DNA from: JAEUOS01 sp046160545
GTDB lineage: Bacteria > Pseudomonadota > Gammaproteobacteria > Burkholderiales > JAEUOS01
Direction of reading: 5' to 3'
DNA length: 64,000 nucleotides
NCBI GenBank assembly: GCA_046160545.1
Contig: JBJXGS010000247.1
Location: forward strand, 1 to 64,000
The notes under the pieces: model-generated
Databases searched by the model: none
What the model saw: only the letters and a program-made list of their open reading frames with translations
Told to the model about the DNA's origin: nothing
Program-made: the position numbers and the translations under genes
In this document: in pieces, positions 48,475 through 57,733 of the stretch
Position numbering within the stretch: the first letter of the stretch is position 1
Layout of the letters: every line of letters starts with the position of its first letter

Positions 48475-50466
48475 TCAGCAGGCCAGCCTGTGCAGGTCGG
48501 TGAGCGTGTGACAACCCTTAAGGTCCGCGCGGCTGAGTGTTTTGCCGAATTCGGTATCGAAGCAGACGCTCAATTCAAGCACTTCGATCGAATCCCATTC
48601 GCACAATTCGGTCAGTTCGGTCTGCGGGCCAAGGTCCATGGAGTCACCCAGGTCAAGGGCCCGGCGCAGCACTGCGGAAAGTCTTGCAAAGTCCGGTGCC
48701 AGCCGTCCTGCGACGGCAGCCGGGCCGGCCGGCGATTTGCCTTCGGGAAGATCCGCCCGCCCCCGTGTCCAGATATGCCACATGGTGCGATACCCGAACT
48801 CAAGTTCGCGCGCCAGCCCGCGGGCATCCAGGTAGGGGCTGCCTGCCATGCGGGCACGCAGATCGCGGCGCAATGATTCCAATCGGTGCGGATCGCGTGC
48901 AAGCCTGATCGCGATGGCTACATACGCATCAAGATCGGCAGCACAGAGATCTGCCAGGTCCACAGTTGAAAGAACAGCTCTGGAAACGCGTCCGATTTCC
49001 TCATCGCAAGCCAAGCTCACCACCGGAACTCCCATCCACATCGTATGCAAGGTGGTCGTACCCCCGTTGTACGGAAACGGGTCGAATGCGATATCGACAC
49101 TGCGAACCAGGTCCAGAAACCCTGCCAGCGGCTGGTTGGCATGTACTTCAAGGCGCTCGGCGCCAAGCCCGGCGCGCGCAAAGCGATCTACCACTGCCGC
49201 ACGGCGTGCCGGCTCGTCGGCGCCCGCCGCGACCACGACCAGGCGCGATCCAGGCACCCCATTGACAGCGCGTACCCAGGCCGCGACGGCCGCATCGCCC
49301 ACCTTGGTGAGGTTGTTGAAAGATCCGAACCGGACATGACCGTTGGCGCGCCGGGGCGATTCGCCACATGGTGGGCTCTCGCGGGCAGGCGCCCAGTTGA
49401 ACATGCACGGCAGTCGGAACAGGCGCTCCGCATAGAGGGGCTGGACCTCCGCTGGACAAAATGCCGCATCGGTAATGCGGTAGTCGATACTGGCAAGCCC
49501 GGTCGTGTTCATATAGCCGAACCACGAAGCCTGGACCGGCGCCGGCCGCATGGCGAAAACGGGCAGGCGGTTGCCGCCGGTGTGTCCGGAGAGGTCGACC
49601 AGCACGTCGATCGCGTCAGCGCGGATGCGCGCGGCAAAGGCCGCGTCGTCCAGCCGGTCGACGCGTATCCAGTGGTCTGCATTTGCAGCAAGACGCTCCG
49701 TCATCGCGTCGCCACGGCCGGACTGGTTGTCGTAGCAAAAGATCTCGACTTTGCTGCGGTCGTGGTTCTCCAGAACCGCAGCGATGAAAAACGCGACCGA
49801 ATGCAAGCGCAGATCGGCCGATACATAGGCCACGCGCAGGCGCCGCTGCGGGTCACGGTCGTTGCTGTGCGGCTGCCGCGTCGCAGCCACGCGCTGTTCC
49901 ACCGCCCGCCCCCAGGCGAGGTGCTCATCCGCGATCGTCCGGCGCGACAGCCCGGGCATGTGGTTGAGCATGAACAGCCGATTGCTGTGAACGTGATCGG
50001 CCTCTGGTTCGGCCGCCAGAGAGCGCTCGATCTCAGCGAGCGCCGCGTCGAAGCGGCCCAGTTGGAATAGCACCCCGCCCACGCACGCGATCAGACCCGG
50101 ACGTGCCTCAACCGATACGGCACGTTCGAAATCCGTCAGCGCCTCGGTCAAGCGACCCAGTGCACTCTTGGCAAAGGCTCGCGTGCACAGGGAATCGATG
50201 TGTCCGGGCGCGCGCGCCAGCACCGCGTCGCAGAGATCGATGGCCTCGGCATGCTCGCCGGCAGCCTGGTGCAAGACAGCACGCCCGTGTAGCGCTGCGA
50301 TCGAATCGGGCTCAAGCGCGAGGGCGCGTTCGAAGCACATGACGGCGTCGGCAAACTCGGCCCGCCCGATGTGCGCCACGGCCTGCCCGCACCATTGTTC
50401 CGCGCTCATCCTGGTCCCGCGGCGACGCGGCGCGAGAGTCTGCAATAAACGAGCAAACACGCTCAT
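48475..50466 (-). CDS. TPR - GT41 (OGT/SPINDLY-type) glycosyltransferase - acyl carrier protein fusion
   Basis: A 663-residue three-part protein. Residues about 22-158 form four TPRs. About 205-570 is an OGT-like GT41 catalytic region: R-V-A-Y-V-S-A-D-L-R-L-H-S-V, D-L-S-G-H-T-G-G-N-R-L, R-P-A-P-V-Q-A-S-W-F-G-Y, F-N-N-L-T-K and D-P-F-P-Y-N-G-G-T-T-T-L. About 595-663 looks like an acyl carrier protein with W-D-S-I-E-V-L-E-L at S626 (phosphopantetheine site) and D-T-E-F-G-K-T-L. It is soluble, with no signal peptide. The start (50466) overlaps the upstream glycosyltransferase stop (ATGA). The likely acceptor is the pilin encoded upstream; that is inferred from position. Confidence 0.85.
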   Translation of the reverse strand: MSVFARLLQTLAPRRRGTRMSAEQWCGQAVAHIGRAEFADAVMCFERALALEPDSIAALHGRAVLHQAAGEHAEAIDLCDAVLARAPGHIDSLCTRAFAKSALGRLTEALTDFERAVSVEARPGLIACVGGVLFQLGRFDAALAEIERSLAAEPEADHVHSNRLFMLNHMPGLSRRTIADEHLAWGRAVEQRVAATRQPHSNDRDPQRRLRVAYVSADLRLHSVAFFIAAVLENHDRSKVEIFCYDNQSGRGDAMTERLAANADHWIRVDRLDDAAFAARIRADAIDVLVDLSGHTGGNRLPVFAMRPAPVQASWFGYMNTTGLASIDYRITDAAFCPAEVQPLYAERLFRLPCMFNWAPARESPPCGESPRRANGHVRFGSFNNLTKVGDAAVAAWVRAVNGVPGSRLVVVAAGADEPARRAAVVDRFARAGLGAERLEVHANQPLAGFLDLVRSVDIAFDPFPYNGGTTTLHTMWMGVPVVSLACDEEIGRVSRAVLSTVDLADLCAADLDAYVAIAIRLARDPHRLESLRRDLRARMAGSPYLDARGLARELEFGYRTMWHIWTRGRADLPEGKSPAGPAAVAGRLAPDFARLSAVLRRALDLGDSMDLGPQTELTELCEWDSIEVLELSVCFDTEFGKTLSRADLKGCHTLTDLHRLAC

Positions 50467-52424
50467 GCCCGGGCGCCGCGGCGCACACAAAACGCCGCCG
50501 GGGCCTCGCCCGCAAGTCTGCGAAAGTGCATTTCGGCGAGCGCCGCCTCGAAATGGCGGGTGTAGGCGTGGGTATCAAATAGCGGTGCGGACATGCGGTT
50601 CAGCGCCAGGTGCGCGCGCAAGCCGCGCAGGCGTACAGCATCGCACGCCAACGACACCGCAAGCGCTTCATAGGAAGATGCGTCAGAACAGACCAGTTCA
50701 TCGAGGCCAACCGCGTGCAGCAGGCTCGCGCCAACCCGCGAACCAAAACTGTCGCCCAGGCAGGTGATCATCGGCAGGCCGGCCCACAGGACATCACTGC
50801 CGGTGGTGTGGCCGTTGACGAGTAGCGTGTCCAGGCACAGGTCCGCCAGCGCGATGCGTGCAAGGTGTTGATCCTTGGGAACGATCGAAGCCATGACCAG
50901 CCTGGCCGGATCGATCCCGCGGGCACTCGCCTCGCGCAGCAGGTTGCGGCGCGCGTCCGCCTCGTTGGCGAGCAGCCACAACACCGATCCCGGCACCTGG
51001 TCGAGAATGCGCATCCAGATCGAAAAAACACGCGGCTCGATCTTGTAGGTGGCATTGAACGACGCGAACACGAAGGCGTCGGCCGGCAGCCCCTCCCTCT
51101 CGCGCGAGGGCTGCTCAGTGGCGATTCTCTGCTCCCGGTCATTGGGCTGGTAGCACTCCGGCAAGGTCACGACATGCTCGGAATACCATTCCTCATCGCC
51201 GGGAGGCACGACGATGCGATCCGCGATCAGGTAGTCGACGAAACCGGCGGCCATGGTGCCCGGATAGCCGAGAAAGCTGACCTGCAGCGGCGCAGGGCGG
51301 AACGCCACAATCTCGGTGCGCGCATCGCCGGTATAGCCTTTCAGGTCGATCAGGATGTCGATACCCTGTCCGGCGATTAGCGCAGCTGCGTCGTGTGCCG
51401 CCAACTCCCGAACATCATGGAATGCTTCGAATGCAGCCACGGCTTCCCGCCGCAAGGCGCTGCCATCGTCCGGGCCGGCCGAAAACGCATGCCAGCAAAA
51501 GGTCCGTCGATCGTGCGCGGCAAGCACACCGCGCAACAGTTGCATCGTCGGATGGTGATGCAGGTCGGATGAGAGGTAGCCCACCCGTATGCGCCCATCG
51601 CGGGCGGGCGCGCAGGCGGGCATGATCGGCTGCGCGACTGCCGCACCAGCCTCATAGTGCAGGGCGGTACGCCGCGCTGCCGCGTAGCGCGCGCGCCGGG
51701 ACGTCACGACGCATTCGGCCAGATACGGCGCAAGCATTGGCGCGCTCGCAAGATCTGCACGGTCTGCGAGCTCCTCGAAGAATTCGGCAAGCTCGGCGGC
51801 GGGATAGGCCCAGTCGCACAACAACGCCATCGGCCGGAAACGCAGCAAGTGAACTGTCGGCTGGTTCGGATCGAGGGCCAGAGCCCGCTCGAGATGGGCC
51901 AACGCGTCGATGCCGGGCACCCGCTCCGCGAGCCCTGCCAGCATCACGTGCAAGCGCGCCCGGTCGAGCTCCGGGATCGGCTGCTCAAGGCCGGCCTCGA
52001 TGCGCGCGCGAGCGGCCGCTGGTTCACCAATCGCCAGCAGCAATGCCACCAGATTGTCTAGCGCACCTGCCAGCCCCGGCTCGGTACCAACGGCGGCTTC
52101 GAGATGCGCGCGCGCCTCATCGATCCTGCCCACTCGCTGCAGCACCATGCCCAGGTTGGCGCGATAGATTGGACTTTCGGGGTCGTACTTGACTGCGATG
52201 CGAATAGACTCGGCCGCCAGCGTCAGTTGCCCGCGCTCGAACTCGACCAGCCCGCGCAAATGCAGGGCCTTGGGGTCATGCGGGTGACGGTGCAAGTAAC
52301 CCGCGAGTGCACTATCGCCGTCAGGGTGGCCGTCGCGAATCAGGTCGCGTATGTGCAGCAGTTCGGCCTCGACATCATGCTGCGAACGGCCACGTGCGAC
52401 GCGCCGCAACAACTCCTTCAGCAT
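50463..52424 (-). CDS. TPR - GT41 (OGT/SPINDLY-type) glycosyltransferase
   Basis: A 653-residue cytoplasmic protein with N-terminal TPRs (about 40-210; H-L-R-G-L-V-E-F-E-R-G-Q and A-N-L-G-M-V-L-Q-R-V-G-R repeats) and a GT41 catalytic region (about 280-620). Markers are R-V-G-Y-L-S-S-D-L-H-H-H-P, D-L-K-G-Y-T-G-D-A-R, R-P-A-P-L-Q-V-S-F-L-G-Y-P-G-T, F-N-A-T-Y-K-I and G-H-T-T-G-S-D-V-L-W-A-G-L-P. The G-Y-T for G-H-T and N-G-H-T-T-G-S changes separate it from the neighbouring copy, so acceptor or donor may differ. ATG 52424 overlaps the previous stop by seven bases. Confidence 0.87.
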   Translation of the reverse strand: MLKELLRRVARGRSQHDVEAELLHIRDLIRDGHPDGDSALAGYLHRHPHDPKALHLRGLVEFERGQLTLAAESIRIAVKYDPESPIYRANLGMVLQRVGRIDEARAHLEAAVGTEPGLAGALDNLVALLLAIGEPAAARARIEAGLEQPIPELDRARLHVMLAGLAERVPGIDALAHLERALALDPNQPTVHLLRFRPMALLCDWAYPAAELAEFFEELADRADLASAPMLAPYLAECVVTSRRARYAAARRTALHYEAGAAVAQPIMPACAPARDGRIRVGYLSSDLHHHPTMQLLRGVLAAHDRRTFCWHAFSAGPDDGSALRREAVAAFEAFHDVRELAAHDAAALIAGQGIDILIDLKGYTGDARTEIVAFRPAPLQVSFLGYPGTMAAGFVDYLIADRIVVPPGDEEWYSEHVVTLPECYQPNDREQRIATEQPSREREGLPADAFVFASFNATYKIEPRVFSIWMRILDQVPGSVLWLLANEADARRNLLREASARGIDPARLVMASIVPKDQHLARIALADLCLDTLLVNGHTTGSDVLWAGLPMITCLGDSFGSRVGASLLHAVGLDELVCSDASSYEALAVSLACDAVRLRGLRAHLALNRMSAPLFDTHAYTRHFEAALAEMHFRRLAGEAPAAFCVRRGARA

Positions 52425-54319
52425 CGACGCCCCGCCAGTTCCGACAAGGCGTTCGCGAACGCTGCGACCGGGCGCGCCGCATCCAGGCGCGCCGGCACCC
52501 GTTCGCGCAGGCAAGCGACGAGATCGTCTCGCAATCGGGTCGAATTTGCGACCGCGACGGCACGCTCTACGTAGTCAGCGCGGTCTGCGGCGATGCAGGC
52601 ATCGATTTCCAGGGCGCGCAAGCGCGCGTAGGCGTAGCGCGAGCGCAGGAAGCGTCCCGGCAAAGTCAGCACCGGAACGTTGAGCGCAAGCGCCTCCATG
52701 GTCGTGTTGCCGCCGCCAAAGTGCGGCGTGTCGAGGATCACCGCGGCATCATGGACGGTATCCAGATAGCGCTCATAGTCCATGCGCGGCAACAGACGCA
52801 CGCGCTCCATGGCACTGCCGAGGGAGCGCGCGAGGCGCTCGCTGACCAGCCGGTTGACGCGAGAAGCAACGTCACCGAAGAGCAACACTTCGGCGTGGAC
52901 GTCCCTGGCCAGGATCGCCTTGATTGTGAGGTCGAAGTCCGGATGCAGCTTCATTACCGTCTGGGTGCATGCATAGCGAATTCCCGCGGCGCGCGGCCGC
53001 AGGCGTGGCGCAGGAAGGTCGGCAACTGCCAGGAAGAAGCCTTCGACACGTACCAGGCGCTCGGAATAGTGTGCGTCGGCATCGTCCGGCTCGGCGAGCG
53101 CGTCCGACAAATAGCAGTCGATGGTGTCGATACCGGTGGTCGAAGGATGGCCCGCACAGGCACACTGCACGGGTGCTAGGCGCCAGAAAGCGAGAAACCA
53201 GGTGAAGGGGTCCATACCGAGGTCGGGGTAGACCAGAAGGTCGAGTTGCGCGCGCCCAATCAGCGTGGCGGCCGCCTCAACATCGGTTCCCAGGACCTCG
53301 AAGCGGTCCGCCGTGGCGCGAAACGCCCGGGCCAGCGGATCATCCACAGACGGTCCCGCGACCGGGGCAGCGTAGAGGATCACCTCGAACTTCTCACGCG
53401 GCAAGCCCTCGATCAGGCGCAGAAACGCCCGCCCCACCGAGTGCGCGTAAAAGTATGCGGACACAAGGCCAACACGCAGGCGCGCACCGCCAGGGTCGCC
53501 GGAGGCGCGCGACTGCTGCGCTGCCCGGTAGCCGCGGCGGACGATACGCGCGATTCTTTGCAGGTCGATCTTGTCGTCCATGCCGTGATACGCCAGATAA
53601 AACGGGGTGCGCCCCACCTCTGCTTCCGGCTTCACGAGCAACGGAGGGTCAGCCTCCAGTTCCTCAAGGTCGCGCCGCAGTTCATCCCGCGTCTGTTCGA
53701 TCTCCGCGACAGTGTCGTAGACCGCAGCAACGGTCAGGGCGCGCCGGACCGATGCCGCCGAAACCTTCCGCGATCCAGGAGGGCGGAGAACGCGTCGCGC
53801 CTGCGTGATTTCCCCTTCCCGGTAAAGCATTTCGGAAAGGTTCGCCGCAGCTTCGGCGAAGTCGGGCTTGAGTTCAAGAACTCGCGCAAGGTCATGGCGC
53901 GCGCCCTCACGATCACCGGCCTCGAAACGCCAGCCGGCCAGCCGAAACAGGAGTTGGGCATCGCTCGCAGCCGGGTGCCCGGAACGCATGACCGGGTCCA
54001 GGGCCGCGACCGCTTCTGCCAGAGCGCCGGACTCGGCAAGCGCCTGCGCGAGTTCAACGGCATATGCGGGTTCATTCGAATCCACCGCACAGGCTTCGCG
54101 CAGCAATGTCAGTCTCTCTGCAGGCGCACCGCGCTGGCCGGCGACAAAACTTGCCAGGAACGCCGCAGCCGCCCGACTGCCGGCGCGCCGTAAAGCTTCG
54201 GAACTTGAAAGCGCCAGAGGCAGGTCGCCACGCGCCAGTGCGGCAAAGCCGGCCTCGAGCGTGCCCCGCGGATCAGGAGCAGCGGAACGGCGAAACAGGC
54301 TCGCCAGAATGGACTTCAT
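52418..54319 (-). CDS. TPR - GT41-like (OGT-type) glycosyltransferase, first of three
   Basis: A 633-residue protein: N-terminal TPR-like helices (about 15-185) and a divergent OGT catalytic region (about 265-600). R-V-G-L-V-S-A-Y-F-Y-A-H-S-V, L-A-P-V-Q-C-A-C-A-G-H-P-S-T-T-G, and D-T-P-H-F-G-G-G-N-T-T-M-E-A-L-A-L-N-V-P correspond to the donor and acceptor loops of GT41 enzymes. The G-H-T-type loop is altered (P-D-L-G-M-D), suggesting another specificity. No signal peptide. The ATG at 54319 (GAGG upstream) lies at the edge of the tandem repeat containing pilA, and the first bases of this gene are part of the duplicated unit. Confidence 0.85.
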   Translation of the reverse strand: MKSILASLFRRSAAPDPRGTLEAGFAALARGDLPLALSSSEALRRAGSRAAAAFLASFVAGQRGAPAERLTLLREACAVDSNEPAYAVELAQALAESGALAEAVAALDPVMRSGHPAASDAQLLFRLAGWRFEAGDREGARHDLARVLELKPDFAEAAANLSEMLYREGEITQARRVLRPPGSRKVSAASVRRALTVAAVYDTVAEIEQTRDELRRDLEELEADPPLLVKPEAEVGRTPFYLAYHGMDDKIDLQRIARIVRRGYRAAQQSRASGDPGGARLRVGLVSAYFYAHSVGRAFLRLIEGLPREKFEVILYAAPVAGPSVDDPLARAFRATADRFEVLGTDVEAAATLIGRAQLDLLVYPDLGMDPFTWFLAFWRLAPVQCACAGHPSTTGIDTIDCYLSDALAEPDDADAHYSERLVRVEGFFLAVADLPAPRLRPRAAGIRYACTQTVMKLHPDFDLTIKAILARDVHAEVLLFGDVASRVNRLVSERLARSLGSAMERVRLLPRMDYERYLDTVHDAAVILDTPHFGGGNTTMEALALNVPVLTLPGRFLRSRYAYARLRALEIDACIAADRADYVERAVAVANSTRLRDDLVACLRERVPARLDAARPVAAFANALSELAGRRC

Positions 54320-54390
54320 GACCGCCTCGCGGTACGGCGACGCTTAGGGCCAGGAACCGGCAAGGTTGGTATCACGCGAGGATTTTGGCA

Positions 54391-54418
54391 CGGATACCCA
54401 AAAGCAGCGCTGCGTCAA
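54391..54418 (-). promoter_or_regulatory. Possible weak sigma-70 promoter for the glycosyltransferase operon
   Basis: On the minus strand TTGACG (54413-54418), a 16-base spacer and TATCCG (54391-54396) lie between the pilA terminator and the start at 54319. The -10 match is poor. It would allow the glycosyltransferases to be made independently of the sigma-54 pilin promoter. Confidence 0.3.
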
Positions 54419-54428
54419 AAACACCAAC

Positions 54429-54451
54429 AAAAAGCCCCTCCGGAGAGGGGC
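54429..54451 (-). terminator. Intrinsic terminator of pilin gene copy 1
   Basis: On the minus strand GCCCCTC, a TCCG loop and GAGGGGC are followed by TTTTT. It lies 22 bases beyond the pilA stop and separates pilA from the glycosyltransferase operon. Confidence 0.85.
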
Positions 54452-54473
54452 CACATCCTGCGAAAAGGCCGGC

Positions 54474-54887
54474 TTAGCGGCAGGTCGCGGGCATGTACTT
54501 CGAAGGCGTTCCCGCGCAGGAACAGGTGATCGTTCCGGTCGTGGAGCAGAACGTCGGGGTGATCGTGATGGTAATGCCCTGGCCGATCGACGTGGCAGCT
54601 GTATTGCCGTTGATGACGATCGTGCCACCCGCATCGACTGAACCGGCGGAAATCTTGCCGACCGTGTTAAACGTCAGGCCAGCACCGGCGTTAGCGGAGT
54701 CGCTGTCGGTCTGGTACTTCTCGGAAATCGCAGTGCGAAACGAGCTGCCAGCCAGAATCAGTTCCGAGACCTTGGCGCGAACCGTGTAGTCCTGATAAGC
54801 CGGTAGCGCAACAGCCGCCAAAATGCCGATGATCGCGACCACGATCATCAGTTCGATCAGGGTAAAACCGCGTTGGATCTGTTTCAT
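54474..54887 (-). CDS. pilA: Type IV pilin, copy 1 (with an extra cysteine)
   Basis: A 137-residue prepilin. The leader M-K-Q-I-Q-R-G is cleaved before F8 (F-T-L-I-E-L-M-I-V-V-A), with E12 as the conserved Glu5 of the mature pilin. The hydrophobic helix runs to about residue 30, and Y-Q-D-Y-T-V-R-A-K-V follows as in Group A betaproteobacterial pilins. Cysteines are at 114, 122, 124 and 136; the C-terminal pair usually forms the disulfide loop. C122 replaces the tryptophan found in copy 2 (TGG to TGT). Strong AGGAGG ribosome-binding site, sigma-54 promoter and own terminator. Confidence 0.96.
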   Translation of the reverse strand: MKQIQRGFTLIELMIVVAIIGILAAVALPAYQDYTVRAKVSELILAGSSFRTAISEKYQTDSDSANAGAGLTFNTVGKISAGSVDAGGTIVINGNTAATSIGQGITITITPTFCSTTGTITCSCAGTPSKYMPATCR

Positions 54888-54941
54888 GCAATACCTCCTG
54901 GTTGAAAAAGCGGGAATGCCTGAGTGGCATGACAACAATTA

Positions 54942-54958
54942 AGCAATTTCCGGGCCAA
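54942..54958 (-). promoter_or_regulatory. Sigma-54 promoter of pilin gene copy 1
   Basis: The minus strand reads TTGGCCCGGAAATTGCT, matching the -24/-12 consensus YTGGCACGrNNNTTGCW at nearly every fixed base. It is 55 bases upstream of the pilA start. PilS/PilR with RpoN drives pilA in Pseudomonas and relatives; the regulator genes are not in this window. Confidence 0.85.
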
Positions 54959-55023
54959 TACTTAAGTGTTTGAAAATAATAGGTTTAAACGATTCCCACA
55001 AACGGATTCCCTACCATCCTGGA

Positions 55024-55052
55024 CACTGACTGACAATTCTTGTCAGTCAGTG
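55024..55052. promoter_or_regulatory. Perfect dyad upstream of pilin copy 1, candidate PilR enhancer site
   Basis: CACTGACTGACA and TGTCAGTCAGTG form a perfect 12-bp inverted repeat with a 5-base centre, about 66 bases upstream of the sigma-54 promoter. Both arms contain TGTC, the core of PilR-binding sites known from Pseudomonas aeruginosa. The role is inferred from position and motif. Confidence 0.6.
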
Positions 55053-55210
55053 CTGCAACCAGGGCCTTTTGTGGCTGGGAAGCGTTCCCTGCCAATTTCA
55101 TCACCGCCTCGCGATGCGGCGGCGCTTAGGGCCAAGAACCGGCAAGGTTGGTATCACGCGAGGATTTTGGTACGGATACCCTGAAGCAGCGCTGCGTCAA
55201 AAACACCAAC

Positions 55211-55233
55211 AAAAAGCCCCTCCGAAGAGGGGC
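55211..55233 (-). terminator. Intrinsic terminator of pilin gene copy 2
   Basis: On the minus strand GCCCCTC, a TTCG loop and GAGGGGC are followed by TTTTT, the same position as the copy 1 terminator with an exchanged, very stable tetraloop. It makes each pilin gene its own transcript. Confidence 0.85.
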
Positions 55234-55255
55234 CACATCCTGCGAAAAGGCCGGC

Positions 55256-55669
55256 TTAGCGGCAGGTCGCAGGCATGTACTTCGAAGGCGTTCCCGCGCA
55301 GGACCAGGTGATCGTTCCGGTCGTGGAGCAGAACGTCGGGGTGATCGTGATGGTAATGCCCTGGCCGATCGACGTGGCAGCTGTATTGCCGTTGATGACA
55401 ATTGTGCCACCCGCATTGACTGAACCGGCGGAAATCTTGCCGACCGTGTTGAACGTCAGGCCAGCACCGGCGTTAGCGGAGTCGCTGTCGGTCTGGTACT
55501 TCTCGGAAATCGCAGTCCGAAACGAGCTGCCAGCCAGAATCAGTTCCGAGACCTTGGCGCGAACCGTGTAGTCCTGATAAGCCGGCAGCGCAACAGCCGC
55601 CAAAATGCCGATGATCGCGACCACGATCATCAGTTCGATCAGGGTAAAACCGCGTTGGATCTGTTTCAT
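55256..55669 (-). CDS. pilA: Type IV pilin, copy 2
   Basis: A 137-residue prepilin, identical to copy 1 except N85 for D85 and W122 for C122. W122 in I-T-W-S-C is the usual residue before the first loop cysteine in this pilin group, so this copy looks ancestral and has three cysteines (114, 124, 136). It has the same leader, G7-F8 cleavage site and AGGAGG site, but an independent sigma-54 promoter whose spacer has diverged. Probably the major pilin, though relative expression cannot be judged. Confidence 0.96.
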   Translation of the reverse strand: MKQIQRGFTLIELMIVVAIIGILAAVALPAYQDYTVRAKVSELILAGSSFRTAISEKYQTDSDSANAGAGLTFNTVGKISAGSVNAGGTIVINGNTAATSIGQGITITITPTFCSTTGTITWSCAGTPSKYMPATCR

Positions 55670-55720
55670 GCAATACCTCCTGGTTGAAAAAGTGGGAATG
55701 CCTGAGCGGCATGACAACTC

Positions 55721-55737
55721 TGCAAATTCCGGGCCAA
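55721..55737 (-). promoter_or_regulatory. Sigma-54 promoter of pilin gene copy 2
   Basis: The minus strand reads TTGGCCCGGAATTTGCA, again matching the RpoN consensus with the invariant GG and GC correctly spaced. It is 52 bases upstream of the start; the spacer and flanks have changed relative to copy 1 but the promoter is kept. Confidence 0.85.
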
Positions 55738-55802
55738 CACTTAAGCACTTGAAAATAAACAGTTTGATTGAATCGCGCGAATGTATTCCCTACCATCCTG
55801 GA

Positions 55803-55831
55803 CACTGACTGACGATTCTTGTCAATCAGTG
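55803..55831. promoter_or_regulatory. Imperfect dyad upstream of pilin copy 2
   Basis: CACTGACTGACG and TGTCAATCAGTG correspond to the perfect dyad of copy 1 with two broken base pairs. One TGTC core remains intact, so activator binding may be weaker here. Confidence 0.55.
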
Positions 55832-55875
55832 CTGCAACCAGGTGCTACTGTGGCTGAGAAGCGCTTTCTGCCTGA

Positions 55876-56050
55876 GACAAAGCCGCATCCCAGTTCTCGA
55901 CCTTGAAAGAGATAAATATAATCACTTTTTGGAATTTACATACTGTTTTTTATTCTTTTTTGAAATTATCAACGGCGGGTAGGCTTCGGGGTGTGAAATT
56001 GACCATGCCGGTTACCGCGGGAACGGCAGCCCGCGGCCCGCACTCCGCCC
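55876..56050. other. AT-rich leader between pilin copy 2 and the sulfite reductase gene
   Basis: No gene is seen. From 55901 to 55971 the sequence is strikingly AT-rich with T-runs (ATAAATATAATCAC, TACTGTTTTTTATTC) in an otherwise GC-rich region. It probably holds the promoter and a bending or UP element for the sulfite reductase operon; no clear -35/-10 pair was convincing. Confidence 0.4.

Positions 56051-57733
<1,683 letters not shown>

Larger units (their letters stand above)
54317..55095. repeat. Tandem duplication, copy 1 (pilin gene with promoter and terminator)
   Basis: A unit of about 779 bp, from the start codon of the glycosyltransferase gene to just beyond the upstream dyad of pilA. 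The same order of elements recurs immediately to the right with a constant 782-base offset through coding region and terminator, falling to 779 at the sigma-54 promoter. The coding parts differ at about 8 of 414 positions by eye; the leader parts differ much more. Confidence 0.85.
55096..55875. repeat. Tandem duplication, copy 2 (pilin gene with promoter and terminator)
   Basis: The second unit, directly adjoining copy 1. It begins with a remnant of the glycosyltransferase start (TTCATCACCGCCTCGCG beside TTCATGACCGCCTCGCG of copy 1), showing that the duplicated block once lay between pilA's upstream region and that gene. Confidence 0.85.

Noticed and set aside
54317..55875. Assembly duplication artefact of the pilA region
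   Set aside because: The two copies differ at several coding sites and widely in their leaders and terminator loop, which an artefactual repeat would not show.
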